64,000 bases of DNA from G965230615 sp965230615 (GTDB lineage Bacteria > Pseudomonadota > Gammaproteobacteria > HTCC5015). Position numbers and translations under genes: made by a program. The notes beneath the pieces are model-generated. The model had not been told where the DNA came from, did no database searches, and was given only the letters and a program-made list of their open reading frames with translations. The stretch spans positions 4,402,001 to 4,466,000 of the forward strand of contig OZ246012.1 of the NCBI GenBank assembly GCA_965230615.1, given 5' to 3'. Below, one piece after another: positions 27,307 to 35,540 of this stretch. The stretch's first letter is position 1; the number at the start of each line of letters is the position of its first letter.

Positions 27307-27726
27307 CTATTGTGGGATAGGCCAGCCAATGGGGTACTCTACAGGCTTTAGGCGGTTACGAATATATCCACCAGCGGCGATGCCCGCGACTAATGTCATC
27401 AATAAGCTATAGTGAAACCATGGTGGCATAGTATGCCAAAGTGGTATTTGCACAGCTATACCAATAGCCAGTAGTACAATAGCTAAAACTATTGTATGGG
27501 CTAACAAATAGCGCTTTGCTATCCAGGCACTTATATAGCCTGCAACGATGGCATAGAGCAAACAGCTCAATAACATTATTATTTGTATTGTCAAAATACT
27601 TGTAGAACCATCTGCATTAAATGATGCAGGTGTTAGCATTCTCGTCAGGTGATTGCCTAGCAGGTACAGTACGCCATAGACAATTGGCCCTGATAGAATA
27701 GCCAGTATGCTTCTGATCGTTTGCAT
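27307..27726 (-). CDS. Four-segment membrane protein, unknown
   Basis: The 139-residue protein has hydrophobic segments near 4-22, 48-75, 82-102 and 108-125. The ATG at 27726 (MQTIRSILAIL) is chosen because the longer frame to 27807 adds a polar stretch that is unlikely in such a protein. I do not recognise a family. It is flanked by an unrelated exported protein and an aldehyde dehydrogenase. Confidence 0.6.
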   Translation of the reverse strand: MQTIRSILAILSGPIVYGVLYLLGNHLTRMLTPASFNADGSTSILTIQIIMLLSCLLYAIVAGYISAWIAKRYLLAHTIVLAIVLLAIGIAVQIPLWHTMPPWFHYSLLMTLVAGIAAGGYIRNRLKPVEYPIGWPIPQ

Positions 27727-27857
27727 TCGTGTAACTCTCTTAGTCGTAGTCGTCCAATATTTGCTACAGCGCAGATCCGCAAATGTCTCTTGAGTTGAGC
27801 TACCCAAGCATTTTTATTGTTTTGTGGAGTGAATAATACAAAATAAAGAGGGTAATT

Positions 27858-27889
27858 GTATAGACGCTGGTAAAAATTAGCGTCTATAC
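27858..27889 (-). terminator. Perfect 10-base inverted repeat after the aldehyde dehydrogenase gene
   Basis: GTATAGACGC (27858-27867) and GCGTCTATAC (27880-27889) are separated by 12 bases, about 60 bases past the aldehyde dehydrogenase stop on the minus strand. There is no strong T-tract, so it is a candidate terminator or an operator for the membrane-protein gene. Confidence 0.45.
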
Positions 27890-27951
27890 TGTAAAACTTA
27901 GATAGAAAGTGGTAGTTTTGAGTAATAACAATGCTTTTAATGGCTAATATG

Positions 27952-29391
27952 TCAAAGACTCTTTGAGCGCATCACCATCAGCTTATCAACTTGCATATCC
28001 TCATAGGAGTAAGGTATGCCGCCGACACCATGTCCTGATTGTTTGAGTCCTGCAAAAGGCATCCAGTCAACTCTAAAAGCGGTATGGTCATTAATCATAA
28101 CCGTTGCTGCATCAATCTGACGGTATACATGCAGTGCCGTATCAATATTCTGAGTAAAGGCAGCAGCTTGAAAAGCAAAAGGTAGGCTGTTGGCTTGTGC
28201 AATCGCATCATCGATATTCTCATATTCATAAACACAAATTACCGGCCCAAAAATCTCTTGCTGGCTAACTTTGCTATGCTTCGCCGGGTTGAATAATACC
28301 GTTGCCGGATAGCAGGTCTGTGAGATTGCCGTGCCACCTGATAAGCATTGTGCGCCTTCGCTAATCGCTTCTTCAACCCAGCTGTGAATGCGTTCCAGTT
28401 CTCGCGGACGAATCAGTGGGCCAATATCCGTATCGGCCTGGCTTGGATCACCAACGCGCATATTAGCGCCAAGCGTTGCCAGTCGTTGGGCGAGCTCTTG
28501 TGCGATGCTTTTATGAGCGAATACCCTTTGTACCGATACGCAAACCTGACCGGCATGATAAAAGCCACCTTTTGCTAACAGTGGAGCGGCATCATCCAAG
28601 TCGGCATCTGCCGCGACAATCACTGGCGCTGCTCCGCCATGCTCCAGGGCGCAGCGGGTACCGGCCGCTAATTGACTTCTTAGCATCCAACCCACTTTAG
28701 CACTACCAATAAAGCTAAAGAAGTTGACCCGAGTATCACTCACCAGTTTAGAGGCGGTATCCAAACTATCTGTCATAAGTGCTTGACAGTACTCTGCAGG
28801 TAAGCCTGCCTCACGTAGAATAGCAACAAAGCGAAAGCAGGATAGCGGTGTATCTTCGGCCGGCTTAACAATCACAGGGCAGCCAGAGGCCACAGCCGGC
28901 CCAACTTGATGCACAATCAGGTTTAAGGGGTGATTAAAGGCACTCACTGCAACGACAACGCCAATCGGCTCTTTGTGTGTAAAGGCGATACGGTTATTCG
29001 ACGCCGCATTTAGGTTCATGGGAATTTCTTTGCCTGAATCAGTGCGTATACACTCGATGCAATTGTTGACACCATCAATGGCTCGGGCCACCTCTATGCG
29101 TGAGTCTTGTAGGGGTTTGCCGCCTTCCAAGGCAGCGCTCAGAGACAGGTCTTCGAAGTTATCCTGCATAATCTGACTGGCTTTATGTAGGATCTCGATA
29201 CGCTTGGCGGCCGGTAGCCAGCGGCGCTTATCCTGGTAAATCGCTGTGGCATTGCCGAGCGCAATATCAACTGCAGCCGCATCGCAGGTAGCGACGCTAG
29301 CGATAACTTGTTGATCGAAGGCGGCGTTTACCATCAGTTTGCCTGCTGGGGAGCTAACACCGGGTATCATGAGGTCGAAATGTTGTGTCAT
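27952..29391 (-). CDS. Aldehyde dehydrogenase family protein
   Basis: The 479-residue NAD(P)-dependent enzyme oxidises an aldehyde to the acid. The catalytic Cys is C284 in GQVCVSVQR and the general base is E250 in LEHGG. N153 in SAFNHPLN and K176 in KPAED bind the substrate thioester and cofactor. The overall pattern (PIGVVVAVSAFNHPLNL, FIGSAKVGW, QQEIFGPVICVYEY) is close to the lactaldehyde/phosphonoacetaldehyde dehydrogenase branch; the actual substrate cannot be read from sequence. It is a single gene, divergent from serS. Confidence 0.88.
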   Translation of the reverse strand: MTQHFDLMIPGVSSPAGKLMVNAAFDQQVIASVATCDAAAVDIALGNATAIYQDKRRWLPAAKRIEILHKASQIMQDNFEDLSLSAALEGGKPLQDSRIEVARAIDGVNNCIECIRTDSGKEIPMNLNAASNNRIAFTHKEPIGVVVAVSAFNHPLNLIVHQVGPAVASGCPVIVKPAEDTPLSCFRFVAILREAGLPAEYCQALMTDSLDTASKLVSDTRVNFFSFIGSAKVGWMLRSQLAAGTRCALEHGGAAPVIVAADADLDDAAPLLAKGGFYHAGQVCVSVQRVFAHKSIAQELAQRLATLGANMRVGDPSQADTDIGPLIRPRELERIHSWVEEAISEGAQCLSGGTAISQTCYPATVLFNPAKHSKVSQQEIFGPVICVYEYENIDDAIAQANSLPFAFQAAAFTQNIDTALHVYRQIDAATVMINDHTAFRVDWMPFAGLKQSGHGVGGIPYSYEDMQVDKLMVMRSKSL

Positions 29392-29567
29392 GCCTTATCC
29401 TTAATGAATGAACTGGGTTTGGCAAAACTAGCGTTGCCAGAATCAGCGTTGTGAGTCTTCATTGGATTATAGCTGGAGAATGCTATAGAGCACGAATAAT
29501 GATTAATGCGCATTCGGTTCTGCCGGGTTAGAATACAGCCCTTTTTATCACTTATGACCAGCAGACG

Positions 29568-30860
29568 ATGTTAGACCCTAAAAAATTACGCAATGAACTA
29601 AGTACTGTCGCCGAGCAATTGGCAAGGCGAGGCTATGAATTAGATATAGAGGCTTTTGAGGCACTGGAGAGCCAGCGAAAATCGCTGCAAGTGCAGGCCC
29701 AAGAACTCCAAAATCAGCGAAATACACGTTCGAAAGCCATTGGTAAGGCCAAAGCCGCAGGTGAGGATGTTGCGCCACTGATGGCTGAGGTGGCTGATCT
29801 TGGTAAGCAGTTAGCAGCTGCCGAGGCGGAGTTGAGTGAAGTGCAGGCAAAGCTGGATGCAATCAGCCTGGGTATGCCGAATATACTCGACGCCGATGTG
29901 CCAGATGGCCTGGATGAATCGGCCAATGTCGAGATTCGGCGTTGGGGAGAGCCACGTGAGTTTACTTTTTCCCCTAAAGACCATGTCGATTTGGCGGCGG
30001 CCAATGGCTGGTTGGATTTTGAGCAAGGGGTGAAGTTAACCGGTTCACGGTTTGTCGTGATGCATGGTATGGTCGCTCGTCTACATCGTGCACTCATCCA
30101 GTTAATGCTCGATACTCATACCAGCGAGCATGGCTATACTGAGTTAAATGTACCTTATATCGTCAATGCTGACAGCTTACGCGGTACTGGCCAGTTACCT
30201 AAGTTTAAGGAAGACCAGTTTGCATTGAAGGGTGAGCATGACTTCTACCTTATTCCAACTGCTGAGGTGCCTGTTACTAATCTGGTACGCGATGAAATTG
30301 TGGCTGCTGAGCAGTTACCGCAGCGTTATGTTGCGCATACACCTTGCTTTCGTTCTGAGGCTGGCTCTTATGGTAAAGATACTCGTGGCATGATTCGTCA
30401 GCATCAATTTGAAAAAGTTGAATTAGTGCAAGTCGTCAAGCCGGAGCACTCAAAGCAGGCGCATGAAGAGTTAACATTGCATGCAGAGAAAATATTGCAA
30501 AAGCTGGAACTGCCTTATCGCACTGTTATTCTCTGTGCTGGTGATACTGGTGCTGGTTCACAAAGAACGTATGACCTGGAAGTGTGGTTACCAGGTCAGT
30601 CAGCATATCGAGAAATATCATCTTGTAGTAACTATGGTGATTATCAGGCGCGTCGTATGAAAGCACGTTGGCGTAACCCTGAAACCAACAAGCCAGAGTT
30701 GCTGCATACCCTCAATGGTTCAGGTTTGGCTGTTGGTCGGGCACTGATTGCGGTGTTGGAAAATTATCAACAAGAAGATGGCAGTGTGCGGATACCGGAG
30801 GCATTACGGCCTTATATGGGAGGCCTGGAGGTGATCAGCCCTATGAAGGCGAAGGCATAA
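29568..30860 (+). CDS. serS: Seryl-tRNA synthetase
   Basis: The 430-residue class II synthetase charges tRNA-Ser (and tRNA-Sec where present). The N-terminal coiled-coil arm (about 28-105) grips the long variable arm of tRNA-Ser. Motif 2 is FRSEAGSYGKDTRGMIRQHQF and motif 3 is SGLAVGRALIAVLENYQ. The length and start are standard. In relatives it lies next to rarA; here about 12 kb of accessory genes separate them. The two tRNA-Ser genes with unusual arrays in this window are its substrates. Confidence 0.97.
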   Translation: MLDPKKLRNELSTVAEQLARRGYELDIEAFEALESQRKSLQVQAQELQNQRNTRSKAIGKAKAAGEDVAPLMAEVADLGKQLAAAEAELSEVQAKLDAISLGMPNILDADVPDGLDESANVEIRRWGEPREFTFSPKDHVDLAAANGWLDFEQGVKLTGSRFVVMHGMVARLHRALIQLMLDTHTSEHGYTELNVPYIVNADSLRGTGQLPKFKEDQFALKGEHDFYLIPTAEVPVTNLVRDEIVAAEQLPQRYVAHTPCFRSEAGSYGKDTRGMIRQHQFEKVELVQVVKPEHSKQAHEELTLHAEKILQKLELPYRTVILCAGDTGAGSQRTYDLEVWLPGQSAYREISSCSNYGDYQARRMKARWRNPETNKPELLHTLNGSGLAVGRALIAVLENYQQEDGSVRIPEALRPYMGGLEVISPMKAKA

Positions 30861-30910
30861 TCGCAAGTCGTTGCGGTATTTTCCTGTCTTTATACAAAGT
30901 CGTCGTTCAT

Positions 30911-30932
30911 GCAGGCAGCTATAGCTGCCTGC
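30911..30932. terminator. Perfect 22-base palindrome between convergent serS and GT-like gene
   Basis: GCAGGCAGCTA joined directly to TAGCTGCCTGC forms an 11-base stem between two convergent stops. A bidirectional terminator role is likely from position, but no T-tract follows on either strand. Confidence 0.5.
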
Positions 30933-30937
30933 AAAGC

Positions 30938-31864
30938 TTAAAATATTGTATAAGCATCATCAGCCAAATGATTAAACCAGGGGTCACCGGCTAATAAGTG
31001 CCGTGGTACATTGGGTGGCTCAAGCGTTTGGATAGCCTTTTCTTGCTCGCGGTTTTCGGCCGAGCTGTTTTTGCCGACATGAACACATTCGAAGTCGAGG
31101 ATGATACGTTGATCATAAGGGTAGCTATTACGAAAGATGACATCATCCCATTGGCTATCAGGTGAGTGCTCAGGATAGCCTTGAAAATAGTCGCTATGAA
31201 ATAATTGGAAATAGCCTAACAAATGCTGCTGATGTCCCTCAAAGTTTATTGGTAGCTTCTGCCATTGCCCCTTATGAAAATCTTGCCACTGTTGCTCAAC
31301 GGAAGGTATTAGCGTTTCCAATAGTTCTTCATTGTTTATCTTGGTAAAAAAATCATCATATTGCTGGAAGCTCGGTGGAATAATATTCTCAATATTGTGG
31401 GCAAAGTCTGCATAGTAAATATCATACATCCTCTGTAAGTGCTCAATATTCAGTGTGCAGTATCGGTTGTATTCAGAGGGCTCTGTATTCACCATACGTC
31501 TTAGCTTTGGACCGAATAAACACTGTTTGTACGTGGGTGTTGCTGGGATTTTCTCGATAATTTGTCGGAAGTTAGCTGGCAATATCATATCGCCATCGAT
31601 CATTAGCAGCCAATCTTGTTGGTTTTGTTGACTAAGCGCAGTAAAACCTTCGTTGATGGCTTTGCCTTTAGCAAACGGAGCCCCCTGCTCATTAATGCGC
31701 TGACTAAAAATATAATCGATATTATGTTCTTCACATAATCGAATGGTGTCGTTGTCATCTGCTGAGGTGACAATCAGCCATTGATCTAATAATTTTCTAT
31801 TGCCAACGCAGTATGCAAGATCGCGTGAATAGTTAATACATACTGTTACAGCTGCAATATGCAT
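30938..31864 (-). CDS. Glycosyltransferase-like (GT-A fold) protein, paralog 1
   Basis: In this 308-residue protein the N-terminus MHIAAVTVCINYSRDL, WLIVTSADDNDT, FAKGKAINEGF and WLLMIDGDMILP (a DxD-like DGD) match the GT-A glycosyltransferase fold. The C-terminal half (FEGHQQHLLGYFQLFH, WDDVIFRNSYP, LDFECVHVGKN) is shared with the next gene. I know no assigned substrate. The ATG at 31864 behind GGGAG is chosen over an upstream in-frame start. It lies 276 bases downstream of its paralog on the same strand. Confidence 0.7.
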   Translation of the reverse strand: MHIAAVTVCINYSRDLAYCVGNRKLLDQWLIVTSADDNDTIRLCEEHNIDYIFSQRINEQGAPFAKGKAINEGFTALSQQNQQDWLLMIDGDMILPANFRQIIEKIPATPTYKQCLFGPKLRRMVNTEPSEYNRYCTLNIEHLQRMYDIYYADFAHNIENIIPPSFQQYDDFFTKINNEELLETLIPSVEQQWQDFHKGQWQKLPINFEGHQQHLLGYFQLFHSDYFQGYPEHSPDSQWDDVIFRNSYPYDQRIILDFECVHVGKNSSAENREQEKAIQTLEPPNVPRHLLAGDPWFNHLADDAYTIF

Positions 31865-32140
31865 GTTTATACTCCCTCGGTTTTCGGCTTCAAAAGTGTC
31901 GAATATATTAACTATTATGCCGTTACTCTGAATGAGTAACGGCATAAGGCCGATATTACTTTATTTATGTGGGGCTAAGCATATAACAATGCCATACTAA
32001 TATTAAAGTGTCATTGCTGTTATTTTAGGGAGTTTGCTTGATTTGGCGGGTAATGACAGCTTGTTAGTCAAAAGGAAAAGAGCAGTAGACATGACACTGC
32101 TGCTCAGAATATCCAGTCTGTTGTATTTTTATTGTTTGAG

Positions 32141-33151
32141 TTAGCGATAACCGTTTATTTGCAGCGCATTGTTGCTTTGTTGTGTTTGTTTGCTCTGCTC
32201 GTTTGTTCTGTTCGTTTGTTCCCGGGGGGTGTTGAGCTGCACATAAGAAGCGGGATTGTCATAGTCAAACCAGTCATCTCCTTTTATTGTACTGGTGTCA
32301 ATATCCATAGGTTTGGCAAATAGCTCACAGTCTTTATCGGCTTCACGCTTTTCGGTGTAAGTGTTGATGCCTATATGTACACACTCCAAGTCCAGCGTTT
32401 GACGTCTCTCTGGCGGGTATTGATTACGGAAAATAATATCATCCCAGTTAGCATCAGGCGATGCTTCGGAGTAGCCACGAAATGAGCTATGATGGAATAA
32501 CTGACAATAGCCCAGTTGTTGATGTTGATGGCCTTCGAAACTAATGGGTAAATTTTCCCACTGGCCATTCAGTAAATAATGCCATTGTGTCTCGCGTGTA
32601 GGGGCAATCGATTCAAATAAGCCAGCGACATGGGCTTTATTTTGGAAGTCAGATGCTTGTTCATGACTTAACACAGTATTACTTTCTATATACTCTTTGA
32701 AATCTGCATAGAATAAGTCATAGAGTTTTTTTAAGTTACTTGTTTTTGTTGTACAAGGTGGATAATTTGAGACGGGTGTTGTTGCAACCAGTCGTCTGAA
32801 CTTTAAGCCAAACAGGCTTTCCTGGTTGATAGGCGTGTTCGGGATACGCTCAACAGTTTCCCGAAAGTCAGCTGGCAATAGAATGTCACTATCAATAGTG
32901 ACCAGCCAATCTTGTTGAGATAATGCATCAAACCCCTCATTCAGCGCTTTGCCTTTGGCAAAAGGAGCATTATCTTCATGAATTCGCTCGCTAAAGACAT
33001 AGTCAACACCATTATCTTCGCAGAGCGCGATTGTATCTTTATCATCTGCAACCGTGACAATGACCCAGCGGTCAAAGAAGTCTTTATTAGTGATTGAGTG
33101 TTTAAGTTCGTGTGAGTAGTTGATGCAGATCGTTACAGCTTCTAGATACAT
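32141..33151 (-). CDS. Glycosyltransferase-like (GT-A fold) protein, paralog 2
   Basis: This 336-residue paralog of the previous gene shares all landmarks: AVTICINYSHEL, WVIVTVADDKDT, FAKGKALNEGFDALSQQDW, TIDSDILLP (DSD), FEGHQHQQLGYCQLFH, WDDIIFRNQYP and LDLECVHIG. A C-terminal tail of about 30 residues is rich in Gln, Asn and Thr (REQTNRTNEQSKQTQQSN) and is encoded by a degenerate tgttcgtt/tgtttgtt repeat. The ATG at 33151 follows GGGAGGA. Duplication followed by divergence is the simplest history. Confidence 0.7.
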   Translation of the reverse strand: MYLEAVTICINYSHELKHSITNKDFFDRWVIVTVADDKDTIALCEDNGVDYVFSERIHEDNAPFAKGKALNEGFDALSQQDWLVTIDSDILLPADFRETVERIPNTPINQESLFGLKFRRLVATTPVSNYPPCTTKTSNLKKLYDLFYADFKEYIESNTVLSHEQASDFQNKAHVAGLFESIAPTRETQWHYLLNGQWENLPISFEGHQHQQLGYCQLFHHSSFRGYSEASPDANWDDIIFRNQYPPERRQTLDLECVHIGINTYTEKREADKDCELFAKPMDIDTSTIKGDDWFDYDNPASYVQLNTPREQTNRTNEQSKQTQQSNNALQINGYR

Positions 33152-33802
33152 TGTAGGTCCTCCCATGGGTATTTCTTGTCCACTTTAAAATAACGTTGAT
33201 GGATTTTATTTTTTGTTACTTCAGCTGTATTGTGTGCTTATGTTGTAGCTAAAGGTGCATAAAAAATGTTTTTTAAGCAACGTTTTTATTCACAAAAGTG
33301 CTAATTATCAACGTTTCATCAATAAAAAATAGTGCGGGCAGCTAACAGGTTGATTATCGCCATTATTGACAGATTGTTGGGTGTAGTAAAAACGCAATCT
33401 CCCTACAAAACCCAATAGCCGCATAAACAGCTTAAGCAAATAGCTTTATCGGTTTTGTTATATATTTTTTATATGCAGCTGTTGCCCTAATAGTATGCCT
33501 GATCACTATTTTAAATAAAGTTTCGGTTTCTGTAAAAAAAAAGTAAAAAGGTTTTAACTCTACTATATAGCTAAATAAAGCTATATGCTTTGAGTCTGGG
33601 TTGGGGTACTGAGTTTGCGCTGCGCTATTGAATGTTTACTCAAGCATTATGAGGGTGATTAATACTGAGCTCAAACACAGAGGTAAATAGCGGATAAAAT
33701 AATGCGAGCTGACACACTTATCTGCGATAGCTCAATGCCTTAGTACAGTAGGTAGTCGGTAAATAAAACAGTGAATGACAAGCTAGCAGATTAGAGCCGC
33801 GC
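33152..33802. other. 650-base A/T-rich intergenic region
   Basis: I see no coding frame, tRNA or clear repeat. It holds the upstream region of the GT-like pair on the minus strand and the downstream region of the 59-residue membrane-protein gene. A run of A (about 33535-33550) and several short T-tracts give a bent, promoter-like composition. Confidence 0.4.
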
Positions 33803-33982
33803 TTAGACCAGCTTAATTAAGATAAATACAAACAGCACGACAACGCCCAATAGCAGAGCCACATTAAGCCACTCACTTTGCGAACCCTTACGGCTATTGG
33901 CGAGCATATGCTTGGCGCGGGGGAGTATAAAGATAAACATGCCAATGAGTAAGATGGCGGAGCCAATTTTCATCCAGTCCAT
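33803..33982 (-). CDS. Small membrane protein of 59 residues
   Basis: The reverse strand from the ATG at 33982 to a TAA at 33803 encodes a 59-residue protein. Segment 1 (about 5-20, IGSAILLIGMFIFIL) is followed by a basic loop with PRAKHML and NSRKGS, then segment 2 (about 38-57, NVALLLGVVVLFVFILI). The hydrophobic/basic arrangement and full-length frame suggest a real two-helix membrane protein. It is downstream of the Bax-inhibitor gene on the same strand. The function is unknown. Confidence 0.7.
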   Translation of the reverse strand: MDWMKIGSAILLIGMFIFILPRAKHMLANSRKGSQSEWLNVALLLGVVVLFVFILIKLV

Positions 33983-34049
33983 ATTGAAGCCCTATCAATT
34001 ATCATTATGGGTATAACGAGAATGTTGTGGTGAATAGCAATGTGGAGCA

Positions 34050-34092
34050 GAGAGCCGCGGCAGAAAAGAAGGCTGTAGCGGCTCTCTTTTTT
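34050..34092 (+). terminator. Hairpin with T-tract between the Bax-inhibitor and small membrane protein genes
   Basis: GAGAGCCGC (34050-34058) pairs with GCGGCTCTC (34078-34086) and is followed by TTTTTT on the plus strand. The neighbouring genes are on the minus strand, so its T-tract points the wrong way for them. It may act as a weak bidirectional end or block antisense transcription. Confidence 0.5.
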
Positions 34093-34102
34093 AAAACGAT
34101 GT

Positions 34103-34774
34103 TTAGTCGTCGCCGCCTGCAACACCTAAGATTTGTAGCAAGCTTACAAAAATATTGAAAATATTGATGTAAAGGCTAATTGTGGCAAGCACATAGTTAG
34201 TCTCTGTGCCATGTACCATGCGGCTAGTGTCGTATAAGATGAAGCCACTCATGAGCAAGATAATGGCGCCTGAAACAGCCAATGATAAGGCTGGCATGCC
34301 AAGGAAGATATTGGCCAAAGAAGCACCAATGGCTACCAGTAAGCCGACAAAAAGAAAGCCACCCATAAAACTGAAGTCTTTACGGGTTGTCAGCGCATAG
34401 CCTGATAAACCAAGGAAAATGACACCCGTGCCACCTAAGGCGGTGCCGATGATACTGGAGCCATTAGGCAGCGATAAGTACATGCTAAGCAATGGTCCCA
34501 GCGCGAAGCCCATCAGGCCTGTGATACCAAATACAATGCCGATACCAGCACTTGAATTAGCAAAGCGTGGCAATACCAGCCACATCATTAAGAATGCTGC
34601 ACCAATACAAATGAGGTAAGTCATTGGCGGCATTCTCAGCATCACTGACAGTGCTGCTGTGAATGCACTAAACAGCAATGTCATAGAAAGTAGGGTATAA
34701 GTATTACGGATCAGTTTATTGGTTGCCAGAACGCTCGATTCTGCGCTGGTACCTAATATTCTTTCTTCGTTCAT
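34103..34774 (-). CDS. Bax inhibitor-1/YccA family membrane protein
   Basis: The 223-residue protein has seven hydrophobic segments. The start LATNKLIRNTYTLLSMTLLFSAFTAAL, FLGLSGYALTTRKDFSFMGGFLFVGLL and the C-terminal GFILYDTSRMVHG...NYVLATISLYINIFNIFVSLLQILG are family signatures, including the paired acidic residues of the TMBIM pH-sensing calcium-leak fold. In E. coli YccA it modulates FtsH. The tRNA-Ser(UGA) locus is divergent from it. Confidence 0.92.
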   Translation of the reverse strand: MNEERILGTSAESSVLATNKLIRNTYTLLSMTLLFSAFTAALSVMLRMPPMTYLICIGAAFLMMWLVLPRFANSSAGIGIVFGITGLMGFALGPLLSMYLSLPNGSSIIGTALGGTGVIFLGLSGYALTTRKDFSFMGGFLFVGLLVAIGASLANIFLGMPALSLAVSGAIILLMSGFILYDTSRMVHGTETNYVLATISLYINIFNIFVSLLQILGVAGGDD

Positions 34775-34962
34775 GGTAAATCTCCCATAAAATCAGACAA
34801 TTATCTTTGCAAGAAAGACAAATAAATTAGCATTTAGTTCAGCATATCACCCTAAACACCATCTGCAAAGCCCGGTTGAACTGACATTATATAACGCCAG
34901 GCTGGAATTTATTAGTCACTTTCATGTATGATTCGCCCCTTCGTAATTTAAGCGCTGCAGGG

Positions 34963-34968
34963 TATAAT
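34963..34968 (+). promoter_or_regulatory. Candidate -10 box ahead of tRNA-Ser(UGA)
   Basis: TATAAT in gggtataatcagcgg is a perfect -10 hexamer 104 bases before the tRNA. The -35 (near 34940) is weak. It would give a 5' leader of nearly 100 bases to be removed by RNase P. Confidence 0.45.
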
Positions 34969-35071
34969 CAGCGGCCTAAATTGCTGGGAATTGAGCGACA
35001 AACACGGCTAAATGCCATGAAAAGTGCCGATTTCATGAAAAACAAGCACAGCAGCGTGCGCACACGGTTTC

Positions 35072-35162
35072 GGAGGGGTGGCAGAGCGGTTGAATGCACC
35101 GGTCTTGAAAACCGGCAAGGGTTCATAGCCCTTCGAGGGTTCGAATCCCTCCTCCTCCGCCA
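35072..35162 (+). tRNA. tRNA-Ser (anticodon UGA)
   Basis: This 91-base gene includes an encoded CCA. The acceptor pairs GGAGGGG with CTCCTCC (one G-U). The anticodon loop is CTTGAAA with TGA, and the long variable arm AAGGG/CCCTT marks tRNA-Ser. The T-arm is GAGGGTTCGAATCCCTC. The discriminator is G. It reads UCA and, by wobble, other UCN serine codons. The 3' part of this gene is copied several times downstream. Confidence 0.96.
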
Positions 35163-35165
35163 AAT

Positions 35166-35197
35166 AAAAAAGGGCCCCTTGTGGGCCCTTTTTTATT
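35166..35197 (+). terminator. Intrinsic terminator of tRNA-Ser(UGA)
   Basis: A self-complementary GGGCCC-cttgt-GGGCCC stem (35172-35188) is preceded by an A-tract and followed by TTTTTT, immediately after the CCA end. Confidence 0.9.
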
Positions 35198-35428
35198 TGG
35201 GTGAGCGAGGAGGCCATGATGAGAACCCCCTGTTCGACAAAACGGCAGGATAGCCGTTTTGGACAGCCGATAGGCTGCCGCGCAGCGGCGAGCGCCAGGG
35301 AAGGCGCGAGTCAATCCCTCCTCCTCCGCCAAATAAAAAAGCACTGGCCTATGGCTGTGTTCGAATAAGTGGGGCCCTTTTTTATTTGGGTGAGCGGGGA
35401 GGCTATGATGAGACCCCCCCTGTTCGAC

Positions 35429-35540
35429 GACCGCCATGGATGGCGGAAGTGCTGAAAATGCAGGAGCATTTTTCAGCCAAAACGGCAGGGCAAGCATTGC
35501 TCCAGGCAATGCTTTTGCATTTCCGCCATTCATGGCGGTC
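35429..35540. repeat. Nested palindrome (three-way-junction form) inside the tail array
   Basis: Outer arms at 35429-35448 and 35521-35540 pair in 19 of 20 positions, and each arm also has internal symmetry (CCGCCAT/ATGGCGG). Inside are two more hairpins: GCTGAAAATGC with GCATTTTTCAGC (35451-35477) and AAGCATTGC with GCAATGCTT (35492-35514). Compared with the first insert of the array, these sequences interrupt the AAAACGGC/GCCGTTTT hairpin on both sides. Confidence 0.85.

Noticed and set aside
34924..35253. A 109-residue plus-strand frame over tRNA-Ser(UGA)
   Set aside because: It runs through the tRNA and its terminator, so it cannot be a real gene.
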